A stretch of 59,190 nt of DNA from an uncultured Alphaproteobacteria bacterium. Its GTDB lineage: Bacteria; Pseudomonadota; Alphaproteobacteria; RF32; CAG-239. Position 1 is the first letter of the stretch. Each line of letters starts with the position of its first letter. Shown here piece after piece: positions 42,423 through 50,198 of the stretch. The stretch is taken from contig CALXRS010000012.1 of the NCBI GenBank assembly GCA_944390915.1, positions 1-59,190 on the forward strand. The letters run 5' to 3'. The notes under the pieces are model-generated. The model saw only the letters and a list, made by a program, of their open reading frames with translations, was not told the DNA's origin and ran no database searches. The translations under genes were made by a program, and so were the position numbers.

Positions 42423-42794
42423 TTATTTCAATGCGTCGCTTAGTTCGTTTCGAATATTCGTCAATTCATCCGCTATTGCCGCCGGGCTGTCTTTATCAGC
42501 CGGCACCGCAAAAAAATCATCCTGCACGGCCTCGCCTATCAGCCGCTTCATGCTCTTGTTTTTCATTTCCTTTTGCGCGCCTTCAATCGTCAGCCTCTTA
42601 ACATACAACAAATTTTGGATATGTTTCAGCAAAAGCACATCATCCGGTCTATAATAACGGCGTCCGTTTCTTTTCATCGGGCTGATTTGCGGAAACTTTG
42701 TTTCCCAAAAACGCAGCACATGAGTGGCAACACCGAGTTCCTCGGCAACTTCGGATATGGAACGAAAAGCGGCTTTGGACTTGTTGACGGGCAT
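42423..42794 (-). CDS. MerR-family regulator next to ihfA
   Basis: This 123-residue protein has a winged HTH in residues 10–80: [64 protein letters not shown]. There is no Cys-rich metal site, and the C-terminal tail is short and helical. The order ihfA–merR is conserved in many Alphaproteobacteria, where this regulator has no assigned ligand. It begins five bases after ihfA, in the same transcript. The tail of a paralogue survives at 40229–40318. Confidence 0.88.
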   Translation of the reverse strand: MPVNKSKAAFRSISEVAEELGVATHVLRFWETKFPQISPMKRNGRRYYRPDDVLLLKHIQNLLYVKRLTIEGAQKEMKNKSMKRLIGEAVQDDFFAVPADKDSPAAIADELTNIRNELSDALK

Positions 42795-42798
42795 TTTC

Positions 42799-43089
42799 TT
42801 ATTTCTTATGGTTAATGGCTTTGCGCATGGCCTGCGAAGGCTTAAACGAAATCACGCGACGCGGGGAAATCTCTGCTTCCACACCGGTTTTGGGGTTGCG
42901 TCCCACGCGCGGTTTTTTGTCCCGCAGAGAAAAAGTTCCGAAAGAAGAAAGTTTAACATCGTTTCCGGCTGCCAAATCCTCGCATATTTCTTTCAAAATC
43001 ATATCGAAGATTTTTCCCGAATCCTTACGGGTTAAACCGACTTCCTGAAAAAGATTTTCGGCAACTTCCGATCTTGTCAATGTATCCAT
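42799..43089 (-). CDS. ihfA: Integration host factor, alpha subunit
   Basis: This 96-residue protein has the HU/IHF fold: [66 protein letters not shown]. The β-arm has the RNP(K)TG tip that inserts Pro between base pairs. The sequence from [24 protein letters not shown] onwards is IhfA rather than HU. It bends DNA at specific sites. The gene lies downstream of fabH, as is usual in Alphaproteobacteria. Confidence 0.92.
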   Translation of the reverse strand: MDTLTRSEVAENLFQEVGLTRKDSGKIFDMILKEICEDLAAGNDVKLSSFGTFSLRDKKPRVGRNPKTGVEAEISPRRVISFKPSQAMRKAINHKK

Positions 43090-43174
43090 TTTATCTCCCT
43101 CATATTTATAACATCCGGCGCTCAGTATAACACAAAATACTTCGGCGCCAACATATAATTAGCTTATCTACAAC

Positions 43175-44155
43175 CTAAACACGGATGATCATGCCGCCCC
43201 AGGTAAAACCTGCGCCCATGGCGCTGACGGCCACCACGTCGCCTTTTTTGATTTTGCCGGCGGCAAACGCCTCGGCCAAAGCCAGCGGAATGGAGGCCGC
43301 CGACGTATTACCGTGATGATCGACGGTAACAATCACTTTGTCCATATCAATCTCGAGCTTTTTGGCGACCGAATCGATAATCCGCAAATTTGCCTGATGC
43401 GGCACGTACCAATCGACATCGGCAACCTCAAGTCCAGCGATTTTCAGACTTTCTTCCACCCCCTGCACCAGGCTGGGAATGGCAATTTTGAACACTTCCT
43501 TGCCGTCCATATGGATAAAGCCCGCTTTCTGGTTCAAAGAAACGCCGCTGTCGGAGCACAGATGATCAAACTGACTGCCGTCGGCGTAAATTTTGGTTGC
43601 CAAAACGCCGGTATCGTCTTTTGTTCCGGCGCATTCGGCCGCGCGGAATATAGCCGCGCCGGCGCCGTCGCCGAACAAAACGCAGGTGTTGCGATCCGTC
43701 CAGTCGGTAATTTTGGAAAGCGTTTCCGCGCCTATCACCAAGGCGGTTTTAACCTGTCCCAAGCGTATCATGTTGTCGGCAATCTGGCTGGCATAGACAA
43801 ACCCCGAACAGGCGGCGTTGACGTCCATGGCCGGCGTGCCCGGAAGCAACCCCAGCTTTTTGGAAAGCTTTGCCGCCGTCGCCGGAAAAGTCGTGTCTCC
43901 GGTAACAGTCGCAACGATAATAAAATCGATTTCTTCGTTTTTGATGCCGGCATTTTTGATAGCCATTACGGCGGCGTCATAAGACAAGTCGGAAGTCAGC
44001 TCGTCTTTTTCGGCAATATGACGGCTTCTGATACCCGTGCGGGTGCTGATCCACTCGTCGCTAGTTTCCACCATTTTTGACAAATCGTCATTAGTCAGCA
44101 CTTTGGCAGGGAGCTTATATCCGGTACCAATTAATTGAGAGCGAATAACCGTCAT
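43175..44155 (-). CDS. fabH: Beta-ketoacyl-ACP synthase III
   Basis: This 326-residue protein is full length. The active site is Cys116 in VNAACSGF, His in VPHQANLRI (about 245–250) and Asn in HHGNTSAASIP (about 275–280). It starts type II fatty-acid synthesis by joining acetyl-CoA and malonyl-ACP. The start overlaps plsX by four bases. The substrate-length preference cannot be told. Confidence 0.96.
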   Translation of the reverse strand: MTVIRSQLIGTGYKLPAKVLTNDDLSKMVETSDEWISTRTGIRSRHIAEKDELTSDLSYDAAVMAIKNAGIKNEEIDFIIVATVTGDTTFPATAAKLSKKLGLLPGTPAMDVNAACSGFVYASQIADNMIRLGQVKTALVIGAETLSKITDWTDRNTCVLFGDGAGAAIFRAAECAGTKDDTGVLATKIYADGSQFDHLCSDSGVSLNQKAGFIHMDGKEVFKIAIPSLVQGVEESLKIAGLEVADVDWYVPHQANLRIIDSVAKKLEIDMDKVIVTVDHHGNTSAASIPLALAEAFAAGKIKKGDVVAVSAMGAGFTWGGMIIRV

Positions 44156-45207
44156 ACGTAATATCCTTCGTAAATACTTTCCTGATTAATTTCATCCAAA
44201 TCGATTTTTTCGATTTCGTTTCTGATGGTTGCCACAAAGTTCTGGCGCACCAGTTTGGCGGCGTTGTCAAGCGCGACGGAATAGCCCAAAGCGTCCGTGC
44301 CGCCATGGCTTTTAACCGTCAGCCCATTCAGGCCGATCAACATGGCGCCGTTGTAGAGTCTGGGATCCATGGCTTTTTTAATTTTATAGATCACGCCGAA
44401 CATAAACGGCAGTCCGAGCTTTGCCAAAAGCGAACGCTTGATGGCTTTTTTCATCAGCCGCACCACAAGTTTTGCCGTCCCTTCGGTCGTTTTCAAGGCC
44501 ACATTGCCCGTAAAACCGTCGGCCACGATTACGTCGGCCGCCCCGTTTGCGATTTCGTGCGGTTCAATGTAGCCGGTATAATTAATGTCTGTCTGCGAGT
44601 TGCGCAAAAGCTTTGAAGCCCGGCGGATTTCCTCCTTGCCTTTCATGGCTTCCGCGCCGATGTTAAGCAGCGCCACTTTCGGGTGTTCCAAATCCAGCGC
44701 GTGTTTGGCAAAAACGTTTCCCATAATGGCAAATTCCGCCAGATTGACGGCATCGCACTCCGTATTGGCGCCGAGATCGAGCATCACGTAACGACCGTTG
44801 ATATGCGGCATAATGCTCACAATCGCCGGCCGGTGGATTTTCTGCATCGTTTTCAGGACCATTTTGGAAATGGCCATCAATGCTCCGGTATTGCCGGCGG
44901 AAACGATTGCCTGAGCACGCCCCGAACGCACCGCGTCTATTGCCATATACATGCTGGTATTGCGGTTGCGGATGACCTGCGAAGGCTTGTCTTCGTTTTT
45001 GACCCACTCTTCCGTGTGGCATATTTTGCACACTTTTGCCAGTCTCGGATATTGTTTCATCAACGGGGCGATTTTAGCCTCGTCGCCAAACAGCAGAAAC
45101 CGCACGTCCGGGTTCTTTTTGGCGGCAAGGTTCACCCCTTCAATGACGACTCGGGGGGAATTATCTCCCCCCATTGCGTCAACAGATATAACCAGATTAT
45201 CAGACAA
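44152..45207 (-). CDS. plsX: Phosphate acyltransferase PlsX
   Basis: The 351-residue protein has the family start ISVDAMGGDNSPRVVIEGV (about 7–25) and later SAGNTGALMAISKMVLKTM, MLDLGANTECDA, and GFTGNVALKTTEGTAKL. It makes acyl-phosphate from acyl-ACP for phospholipid synthesis. It lies between rpmF and fabH in the standard order and overlaps fabH. Confidence 0.96.
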   Translation of the reverse strand: MSDNLVISVDAMGGDNSPRVVIEGVNLAAKKNPDVRFLLFGDEAKIAPLMKQYPRLAKVCKICHTEEWVKNEDKPSQVIRNRNTSMYMAIDAVRSGRAQAIVSAGNTGALMAISKMVLKTMQKIHRPAIVSIMPHINGRYVMLDLGANTECDAVNLAEFAIMGNVFAKHALDLEHPKVALLNIGAEAMKGKEEIRRASKLLRNSQTDINYTGYIEPHEIANGAADVIVADGFTGNVALKTTEGTAKLVVRLMKKAIKRSLLAKLGLPFMFGVIYKIKKAMDPRLYNGAMLIGLNGLTVKSHGGTDALGYSVALDNAAKLVRQNFVATIRNEIEKIDLDEINQESIYEGYYV

Positions 45208-45241
45208 AAGCTTGCTCCATCCAGTTTATGACAGATAAGGC

Positions 45242-45427
45242 TTATTCGGCCGGTTTTTTAGCGACAACTTCGCGTTTGTCATACTGTCCGCATGCCGGGC
45301 AGACATGGTGAGGTCTTTTCAATTCGCCGCAGTTCGGGCATTCGTGGTAGGCATTAGCTCCCAGAGCATCGTGCGAACGGCGCATATCGCGGCGCGATTT
45401 TGAAGTTTTATGTTTTGGTGTTGCCAT
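45242..45427 (-). CDS. rpmF: Ribosomal protein L32
   Basis: This 61-residue protein starts [22 protein letters not shown] and carries the zinc ribbon [18 protein letters not shown], both diagnostic of L32. It keeps four Cys, so it is the zinc-binding form. It precedes plsX with a 34-base gap. Confidence 0.96.
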   Translation of the reverse strand: MATPKHKTSKSRRDMRRSHDALGANAYHECPNCGELKRPHHVCPACGQYDKREVVAKKPAE

Positions 45428-45579
45428 TTTCTTATTCTTTTCAAAAAAACATTGTTAACACAAAAAATTTCAGGAAAAGCAATACTACAATTTTTTTGAA
45501 ATTGCAACATTTTTTGCACTGTTCCCGAAACAGTTTACCGTCTTTTACTCAAAAAAAATTCATTTGGCAAGCATATTTT

Positions 45580-46098
45580 TTATTTCTTGAGTTTGGCGAG
45601 CGCCGCAAACGGATTATTTGCGGGTTTTTCTTCTTCGTCAAACTCCGGTTCAAAGCAAAAAACCTCCCCCGGCTTGCGCGGATAATCGTCCAGTTTCAGG
45701 GCAATCTGCTCAATCACGATGTCTCCTAAGTCAATTTGCCCGCCGATAACCACGTCGGGCAATTCCGTCGTCCAGTCTTCGGCTTCTTCCCGCTGACTGT
45801 CGTATGTCGCCGCCGTATCATAACAAAGGGAAAAGTCAAAATCGTAACTTTCGTCAAAAAGTTCCAGCGAAACCACGCTTTCAAGCTTTAAGGCCGCAAA
45901 TACATGGCCGCTCACATCCAGCCGGTGGTCGGTGTGCGCATATTTTAACCGGATATCGGCTTTTACCGCCGCCACTTCCGGAACTTTCAGCACTTCCGCC
46001 AGCATCTTGCAGTCTTTTAATGTCGCTTCCAGATGATAATGCTGCTCGCTTTGCGGCAGATCGTCAATTTTCAACGGCCGCGAAAAATTTTTTTGCAT
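45580..46098 (-). CDS. DUF177 (YceD) family protein
   Basis: This protein has 172 residues from ATG 46098. The motif EDWTTELPDVVIGGQIDLGDIVIEQIALKLDDYPRKPGE is the conserved core of the family, with the EQIAL segment. It lies upstream of rpmF, as in most bacteria, and divergent from bamE, as in Alphaproteobacteria. It is linked to 23S rRNA processing in other organisms. The first 60 residues are less conserved. The usual double Cys pair is absent. Confidence 0.88.
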   Translation of the reverse strand: MQKNFSRPLKIDDLPQSEQHYHLEATLKDCKMLAEVLKVPEVAAVKADIRLKYAHTDHRLDVSGHVFAALKLESVVSLELFDESYDFDFSLCYDTAATYDSQREEAEDWTTELPDVVIGGQIDLGDIVIEQIALKLDDYPRKPGEVFCFEPEFDEEEKPANNPFAALAKLKK

Positions 46099-46160
46099 AA
46101 ATTTATTCCTCGTGCTATATAAGTTAAAATTGCAATTTATAATGATGAGGATATGCTGCA

Positions 46161-46619
46161 ATGTCAACCGGCAAAATGCTTTTTTTGGGCGTCGCCCTGC
46201 TTGGGCTTTCCGCCTGCGCTAAAGACACGTTTATCACCCACACCGGCAACATGCCTTCCGCCGAAAAGGTGGAACAGCTGAAAAACGGCATGACCAGAAA
46301 CGAGGTGCGCAACCTGCTCGGTTCGCCGTCCTCGGTGGTCACGCTCGACCGCGACACCTGGATTTATATGTCGTCGGAAATCGAGCAGATTGCCTTTATG
46401 CGTCCGGAAGAAATCGACCGGCAGCTGTTGGTGGTCAAATTCAACACGGACGGGAAAGTTGCAAACATTGAGCATCTGGATCAGTCCGAAGGCAAACAAC
46501 TTGCCGTCAGCGAACAAAAAACCAACGCCCCCGAACAGGAGCAGGGCTTTTTCCGCAAATATTTCGGCGGCGTCGGCCAAATCAGCCCGTTCGGCAGCAG
46601 CGGCAATATCGACGAATAA
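46161..46619 (+). CDS. bamE: Outer-membrane assembly lipoprotein BamE
   Basis: This 152-residue lipoprotein has a signal peptide ending LLGLSAC with lipobox Cys19. Next is VEQLKNGMTRNEVRNLLGSPSSVVTLDRDTWIYMSS, the SmpA/OmlA fold with the motif (R/N)xLLGsP. It is part of the β-barrel assembly complex and would be released by the LolCDE system encoded at 21.9–23.8 kb. Its tail is Gln/Gly-rich and probably disordered. Confidence 0.9.
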   Translation: MSTGKMLFLGVALLGLSACAKDTFITHTGNMPSAEKVEQLKNGMTRNEVRNLLGSPSSVVTLDRDTWIYMSSEIEQIAFMRPEEIDRQLLVVKFNTDGKVANIEHLDQSEGKQLAVSEQKTNAPEQEQGFFRKYFGGVGQISPFGSSGNIDE

Positions 46620-46906
46620 CCACTCCGACGACCATATTTTTGTCCCTGCCCTCACGCGGCACGACAGTTTTTGACGTAAGCGTGTTTTATAAAAACCTCA
46701 TAACCGTTGCGGTGCCAAACTTCTCCTTCACTTACCTTACAAAACAACCCGGCGCCGCAGCGGTTATCTTTTTTCCTTATAAATACACCTTTCTCCCGAC
46801 GGTAAAACTTTGTATTTTCCTTGTCGGATGCTGCAAGTCGCGGCAAAAATTTTCGGGTATTCTTAAAACATTTATTTTTTATACAACTTTAACGAACGGA
46901 AAAAGT
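46620..46906. other. 287-bp gap between bamE and the invertase
   Basis: No gene is supported, although an open frame runs in phase with the invertase. It holds a long imperfect inverted repeat (46701–46716 and 46751–46766) followed by six T, which is probably the bamE terminator with a large loop. Near the invertase start lies AACGAACGG (46891–46899), resembling part of the recombination core at 47512–47521. A clear promoter for the invertase was not found. Confidence 0.5.
46701..46774 (+). terminator. Probable terminator with a 34-base loop after bamE
   Basis: TAACCGTTGCGGTGCC pairs with GGCGCCGCAGCGGTTA (14 of 16 Watson–Crick, two G·U) and is followed by TCTTTTTT. The loop is unusually large, so another role such as a second recombination or protein-binding site is not excluded. 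Confidence 0.5.
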
Positions 46907-47512
46907 ATGATATACGGATATATTCGCGTAAGCACCGATAAGCAGACTGCTGAAAACCAGCGGTTTGAAATCAAAAAATTCTGCAAAGGCCAAAAGATAA
47001 AAACCGACCGCTGGATTGAAGAAACCATCAGCGGCGCCAAAGATTTTGAAAAAAGAAAACTCGGGTTCCTAATTAAGAACCTGAAAAAGAGAGATCTTAT
47101 CATTTGTACGGAAATTTCCCGCCTTGGGCGCAATCTTTTTCAGATTATGCAGATTCTAAACCTGTGCATGCAAAAGGAGGCAAAAATTTGGACAATAAAA
47201 GACAACTACCAGCTGGGCGCCGATCTGCAAAGCAAGGTTTTGGCCTTTGCTTTTGCCTTAGCGGCGGAAATTGAACGCAGCCTTATCAGCGAAAGAACCC
47301 GAGAAGCCCTGGAGCGGCTCAAGGCCGACGGCCGAAAACTCGGACGCCGGTTCGGCTGCAAAAACAAAAAACATATTTTGGACGGCAGGGAGCCGGAGAT
47401 TCTCCGCCTCTATGAAAACGGCATGCCGAAAACCCGGATTGCCCGCATGTTCGGCGTAAGCATCAGGACGATTTACAATTTTATTGTCGCGGCCAAACAT
47501 GGGAAAATCTAA
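46907..47512 (+). CDS. Mpi-type serine DNA invertase
   Basis: This protein has 201 residues from ATG 46907; the longer frame is not preferred because the family begins MIYGYIRVS. Ser9 in YIRVSTDKQTAENQ is the nucleophile; SRLGRNLFQIMQIL and the long E-helix FALAAEIERSLISERTREALERLKADGRKLGRRFG follow. The C-terminal HTH is EILRLYENGMPKTRIARMFGVSIRTIYNFI. The overall pattern is that of the master invertase Mpi group known from Bacteroides and other gut bacteria. Its last codons lie in the left inverted repeat of the element it should invert. No Fis or enhancer site is seen. Confidence 0.9.
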   Translation: MIYGYIRVSTDKQTAENQRFEIKKFCKGQKIKTDRWIEETISGAKDFEKRKLGFLIKNLKKRDLIICTEISRLGRNLFQIMQILNLCMQKEAKIWTIKDNYQLGADLQSKVLAFAFALAAEIERSLISERTREALERLKADGRKLGRRFGCKNKKHILDGREPEILRLYENGMPKTRIARMFGVSIRTIYNFIVAAKHGKI

Positions 47513-47528
47513 CGAACGTTTGTTTTAC
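47502..47528 (+). repeat. Left inverted repeat (IRL) of the invertible element
   Basis: This 27-bp repeat begins GGAAAATCTAACGAACGTTT and is identical to the reverse complement of 47621–47647. It contains the invertase stop codon (47510–47512), so the protein end is the same in both orientations because the repeat itself is preserved. Confidence 0.95.
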
Positions 47529-47592
47529 CGACTATTTTGCCGGTTGTTTCATCAATCAGATCACCTTGTTTTTCCGGTGCTTACAAATTTTA

Positions 47593-47621
47593 TTGCCAAA
47601 AGTGATATCCTAAAGTATAAG
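47593..47621 (+). promoter_or_regulatory. Promoter inside the invertible segment: TTGCCA-N17-TATAAG
   Basis: Five of six bases match consensus in each hexamer, with the optimal 17-base spacing. It is identical in hexamers and spacing to the rpmI operon promoter (21732–21760). In the present orientation it faces the wecE-like gene. Confidence 0.85.
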
Positions 47622-47647
47622 TAAAACAAACGTTCGTTAGATTTTCC
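47621..47647 (-). repeat. Right inverted repeat (IRR) of the invertible element
   Basis: The 27-bp repeat begins GTAAAACAAACGTTCGTTAG on the plus strand. Its first base is the last base of the −10 hexamer. The flanking bases on both sides differ from IRL, so 27 bp is the exact limit of identity. Confidence 0.95.
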
Positions 47648-47712
47648 ATCCCGTCGACGGAGCGGAATGCGACGGACGCAAGAAACGTTTTGTTTTGCTG
47701 TCGGAGAAAAAA

Positions 47713-48843
47713 ATGATATGCTTTAACAAACCGGCGCATACCGCCCGAACGACGGAATATATTGCCGATGTTTTTCGCGAGGCTCATGCTTCGGGCGACG
47801 GGAAATATACCCGTTTATGCCATCAATATTTTAAGGACATGCTCAAATGCCGGCAGGCGCTTTTGGTGCATTCCGGCACCGCGGCGCTGGAAATGGCCGC
47901 CATGCTGGCTGAACTCAAACCCGGCGACGAAGTAATCATGCCTTCATACACTTTTTGCTCCACGGCCAACGCTTTCGTCTTACAAGGAGCCGTGCCCGTT
48001 TTTGTTGACATCCGCGAAGACACGCTCAATATTGACGAAAACAAAATCGAGGCGGCCATTACCGACAAAACCCGGGCAATCGTTCCCGTACATTATGCCG
48101 GCGTGGCCTGCGAAATGGACACCATCAAAGACATTGCCCGCAGACACAATCTGCTGGTTATTGAAGATGCGGCACAGGCTTTTGATTCCTTTTACAAAGG
48201 AAAGCCGCTCGGCTGTATCGGCGATATGGGCTGTTTCAGTTTTCATGAGACAAAAAACATTATGTCCGGCGAGGGCGGGCTCTTCGTAACCGACAACGAA
48301 GAACTGGCCGAACGGGCGGAAATCGTGCGCGAAAAAGGAACCAACCGCAGCAAATTTTTCCGCGGTCAGGTCGACAAATACACCTGGGTGGACAAAGGCT
48401 CTTCCTATTTGCCGAGCGACATTGTCGGCGCCTATCTGTATTCTGTTTTGGAGATTGCCGACAACATTCAGAACAGGCGCAAAAAAATATGGGAAAAATA
48501 TTATCTTGCTTTTGCCGAAGCGGAACAAAGCGGCAAAGTCCGCCGGCCGATAATTCCCAATGAGTGCACCAACAATGCCCATATGTTCTATCTGTTGTGC
48601 CGATCTCTCGAAGAACGCAGCGCCTTTATCGCCCGACTGCGGGAAAACGGCATTTACGCGCCTTTTCACTATATTCCGCTTCACTCTTCGCCGGCGGGGA
48701 AAAAATTCTGCCGCACGGCTTCGCCGATGACGGTAACGGATAAAGTTTCCGATTGTTTGGTACGGCTGCCTCTGTTTTATGATCTAAGCGCCGAGCAACA
48801 GGACTATGTTATTGAAAAATCTATTGAATTCTGGAAAGAATAA
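47713..48843 (+). CDS. wecE: WecE/RffA-like sugar-nucleotide 4-aminotransferase
   Basis: This protein has 376 residues from ATG 47713 (GGAGA five bases upstream). It matches E. coli WecE closely: GDEVIMPSYTFCSTANAFVLQGAVPVFVDIR, VPVHYAGVACEMDTI, GCFSFHETKN with the PLP-binding Lys181, EIVREKGTNRSKFFRGQVDKYTWVDKGSSYL and NAHMFYLL. The known reaction adds an amino group to dTDP-4-keto-6-deoxy-glucose to give dTDP-Fuc4N, with Glu as donor. It is the first gene after the invertible promoter and overlaps the next gene by one base (TAATG). Confidence 0.9.
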   Translation: MICFNKPAHTARTTEYIADVFREAHASGDGKYTRLCHQYFKDMLKCRQALLVHSGTAALEMAAMLAELKPGDEVIMPSYTFCSTANAFVLQGAVPVFVDIREDTLNIDENKIEAAITDKTRAIVPVHYAGVACEMDTIKDIARRHNLLVIEDAAQAFDSFYKGKPLGCIGDMGCFSFHETKNIMSGEGGLFVTDNEELAERAEIVREKGTNRSKFFRGQVDKYTWVDKGSSYLPSDIVGAYLYSVLEIADNIQNRRKKIWEKYYLAFAEAEQSGKVRRPIIPNECTNNAHMFYLLCRSLEERSAFIARLRENGIYAPFHYIPLHSSPAGKKFCRTASPMTVTDKVSDCLVRLPLFYDLSAEQQDYVIEKSIEFWKE

Positions 48844-50198
48844 TGTTTTTTACCGGTTGGAAAAATAATAAATTTCAAATACTTGGCATTTCTCTTGCAA
48901 AAATAAAAGCCAAGGGTGACAAACTGAGCTTTTATTTGTTCGGAATTTTTCCGTATCGAAAAAAAGACCGCCTGGCCAACGTTGTTTGCCGTCTGAAAGA
49001 CAACAAAGATTTTGACGTTTCCGCCTTCGACCGGGAACTGGAAACTTTTGTTCCGGCAAAAAACGAAAGAAAACCGCAAACACCCGACAAACGCAAAGTC
49101 GCTTATATTGCCTCGGCCTTATACACCAACGGCGGCCATACAAAATGCCTTTGTTCGCTGGCAAAATCTTTGGCCGACGTTTATACGGAAAAAGTATTTT
49201 TAAGCCGGATCAACTCCTCCGCGCCTTCAGTTATCCGGGAAATCAAGCAATATGCCGAAGTCGGCGGGACGGAATACAATCTTTGGCGGGCTCGTTTTTT
49301 GGCTCGCAAACTGGCCGCGCAGATTGCGGATTTTAATCCGCGGGCGCTGATGGTTTACATCCACCCGAACGACGTTATCGGCACCATGGCGCTGGCGCTT
49401 ATAAAAAAAACAACAAATATAAAGATTGTTTATTTCAACCACGCTTCGCATTTTCCCGCTCTCGGAATGAGCTTTGCCGATGTTATTCTTGAAGGAATGC
49501 CGTCCACAAAAAAAATAACCGAAGAAAAGAGACATTTCCACAATTGTCGGATTGTCGGCCTGCAGTCGCGCGCCAAAGACGAAACCGTTTATTATTCCCC
49601 GGCGGACAAAAAGAAGGAGCGGGAAAAACTGGGCGTTTGTCCGGACGAATATCTCACCATGAGCGGCGGCACCAGCTATAAATTTTTTGACGACGACGGA
49701 TCGGCCTATTTTGCCATGATAAAAAATCTGTTGCTCAAGGAACCGAAACTGAAACATATTGTCGTGACCGAACTCTCGCCGACGCAGAAAAAAATCGTCA
49801 AAAATATTTTTGCGGAAGAAACTCAGGCGGAAAAACGCCTGCTTTTTGCGGCGCCGCGTCCCGATTTTGACCTTTTGTTTCAATGCGCGGATGTTTTTAT
49901 CGACAGTTTTCCCGTATCTTCGGCCTTAACTCAAATAGATTTGATGCGCAACCAGGTTGCATCCGTCGTCAAGATAAACCGCGAGCGGCCGGAGTTTTCG
50001 TTTCACGAATATCAAATGCCCGACTATCCGTATATGTTTGACAACGCCGAAGATATGGAAAAGGCCGTTTCGGAATTGCTGCACAACGAAAACAAACGCC
50101 GAAAAATTATTGCCGAAAATTATGACTACTGGCTAAAAACGTATGAAAGCAACATTGTTAAGAAAAAATATATCAACATTATCGAAGAAAATGATTGA
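48843..50198 (+). CDS. GT-B fold glycosyltransferase-like protein
   Basis: This 451-residue protein has an N-terminal half with KVAYIASALYTNGGHTKCLCSLAKSL (about 82–107), a Rossmann start with a Gly-rich loop typical of GT-B enzymes. Then come YIHPNDVIGTMALALI and VYFNHASHFPALGMSFADVILEG. The C-terminal half has ELSPTQKKIVK, RLLFAAPRPDFDLLFQCADVFIDSFPVSSALTQIDLM, like the donor-binding part of family 1/4 or 41-type transferases. No membrane helix. It probably transfers the amino-sugar made by the neighbouring enzymes. It is coupled to both neighbours by overlaps. Confidence 0.75.
   Translation: MFFTGWKNNKFQILGISLAKIKAKGDKLSFYLFGIFPYRKKDRLANVVCRLKDNKDFDVSAFDRELETFVPAKNERKPQTPDKRKVAYIASALYTNGGHTKCLCSLAKSLADVYTEKVFLSRINSSAPSVIREIKQYAEVGGTEYNLWRARFLARKLAAQIADFNPRALMVYIHPNDVIGTMALALIKKTTNIKIVYFNHASHFPALGMSFADVILEGMPSTKKITEEKRHFHNCRIVGLQSRAKDETVYYSPADKKKEREKLGVCPDEYLTMSGGTSYKFFDDDGSAYFAMIKNLLLKEPKLKHIVVTELSPTQKKIVKNIFAEETQAEKRLLFAAPRPDFDLLFQCADVFIDSFPVSSALTQIDLMRNQVASVVKINRERPEFSFHEYQMPDYPYMFDNAEDMEKAVSELLHNENKRRKIIAENYDYWLKTYESNIVKKKYINIIEEND

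Larger units (their letters stand above)
47502..47647 (+). promoter_or_regulatory. Invertible promoter element (146 bp), currently ON
   Basis: Two perfect 27-bp inverted repeats (47502–47528 and 47621–47647) enclose 92 bp. Each contains the near-palindromic core ACGAACGTTT/AAACGTTCGT. Inside, −35 TTGCCA (47593–47598), 17 bases and −10 TATAAG (47616–47621) point right, with RNA starting near 47628 in the right repeat. The operon start is at 47713. Inversion would turn the promoter towards the invertase's 3' end and leave the operon without it. Confidence 0.9.

Noticed and set aside
46640-46906. N-terminal extension of the invertase
   Set aside because: The family begins at MIYGYIRVS. The upstream part is not conserved in type and spans the bamE terminator.
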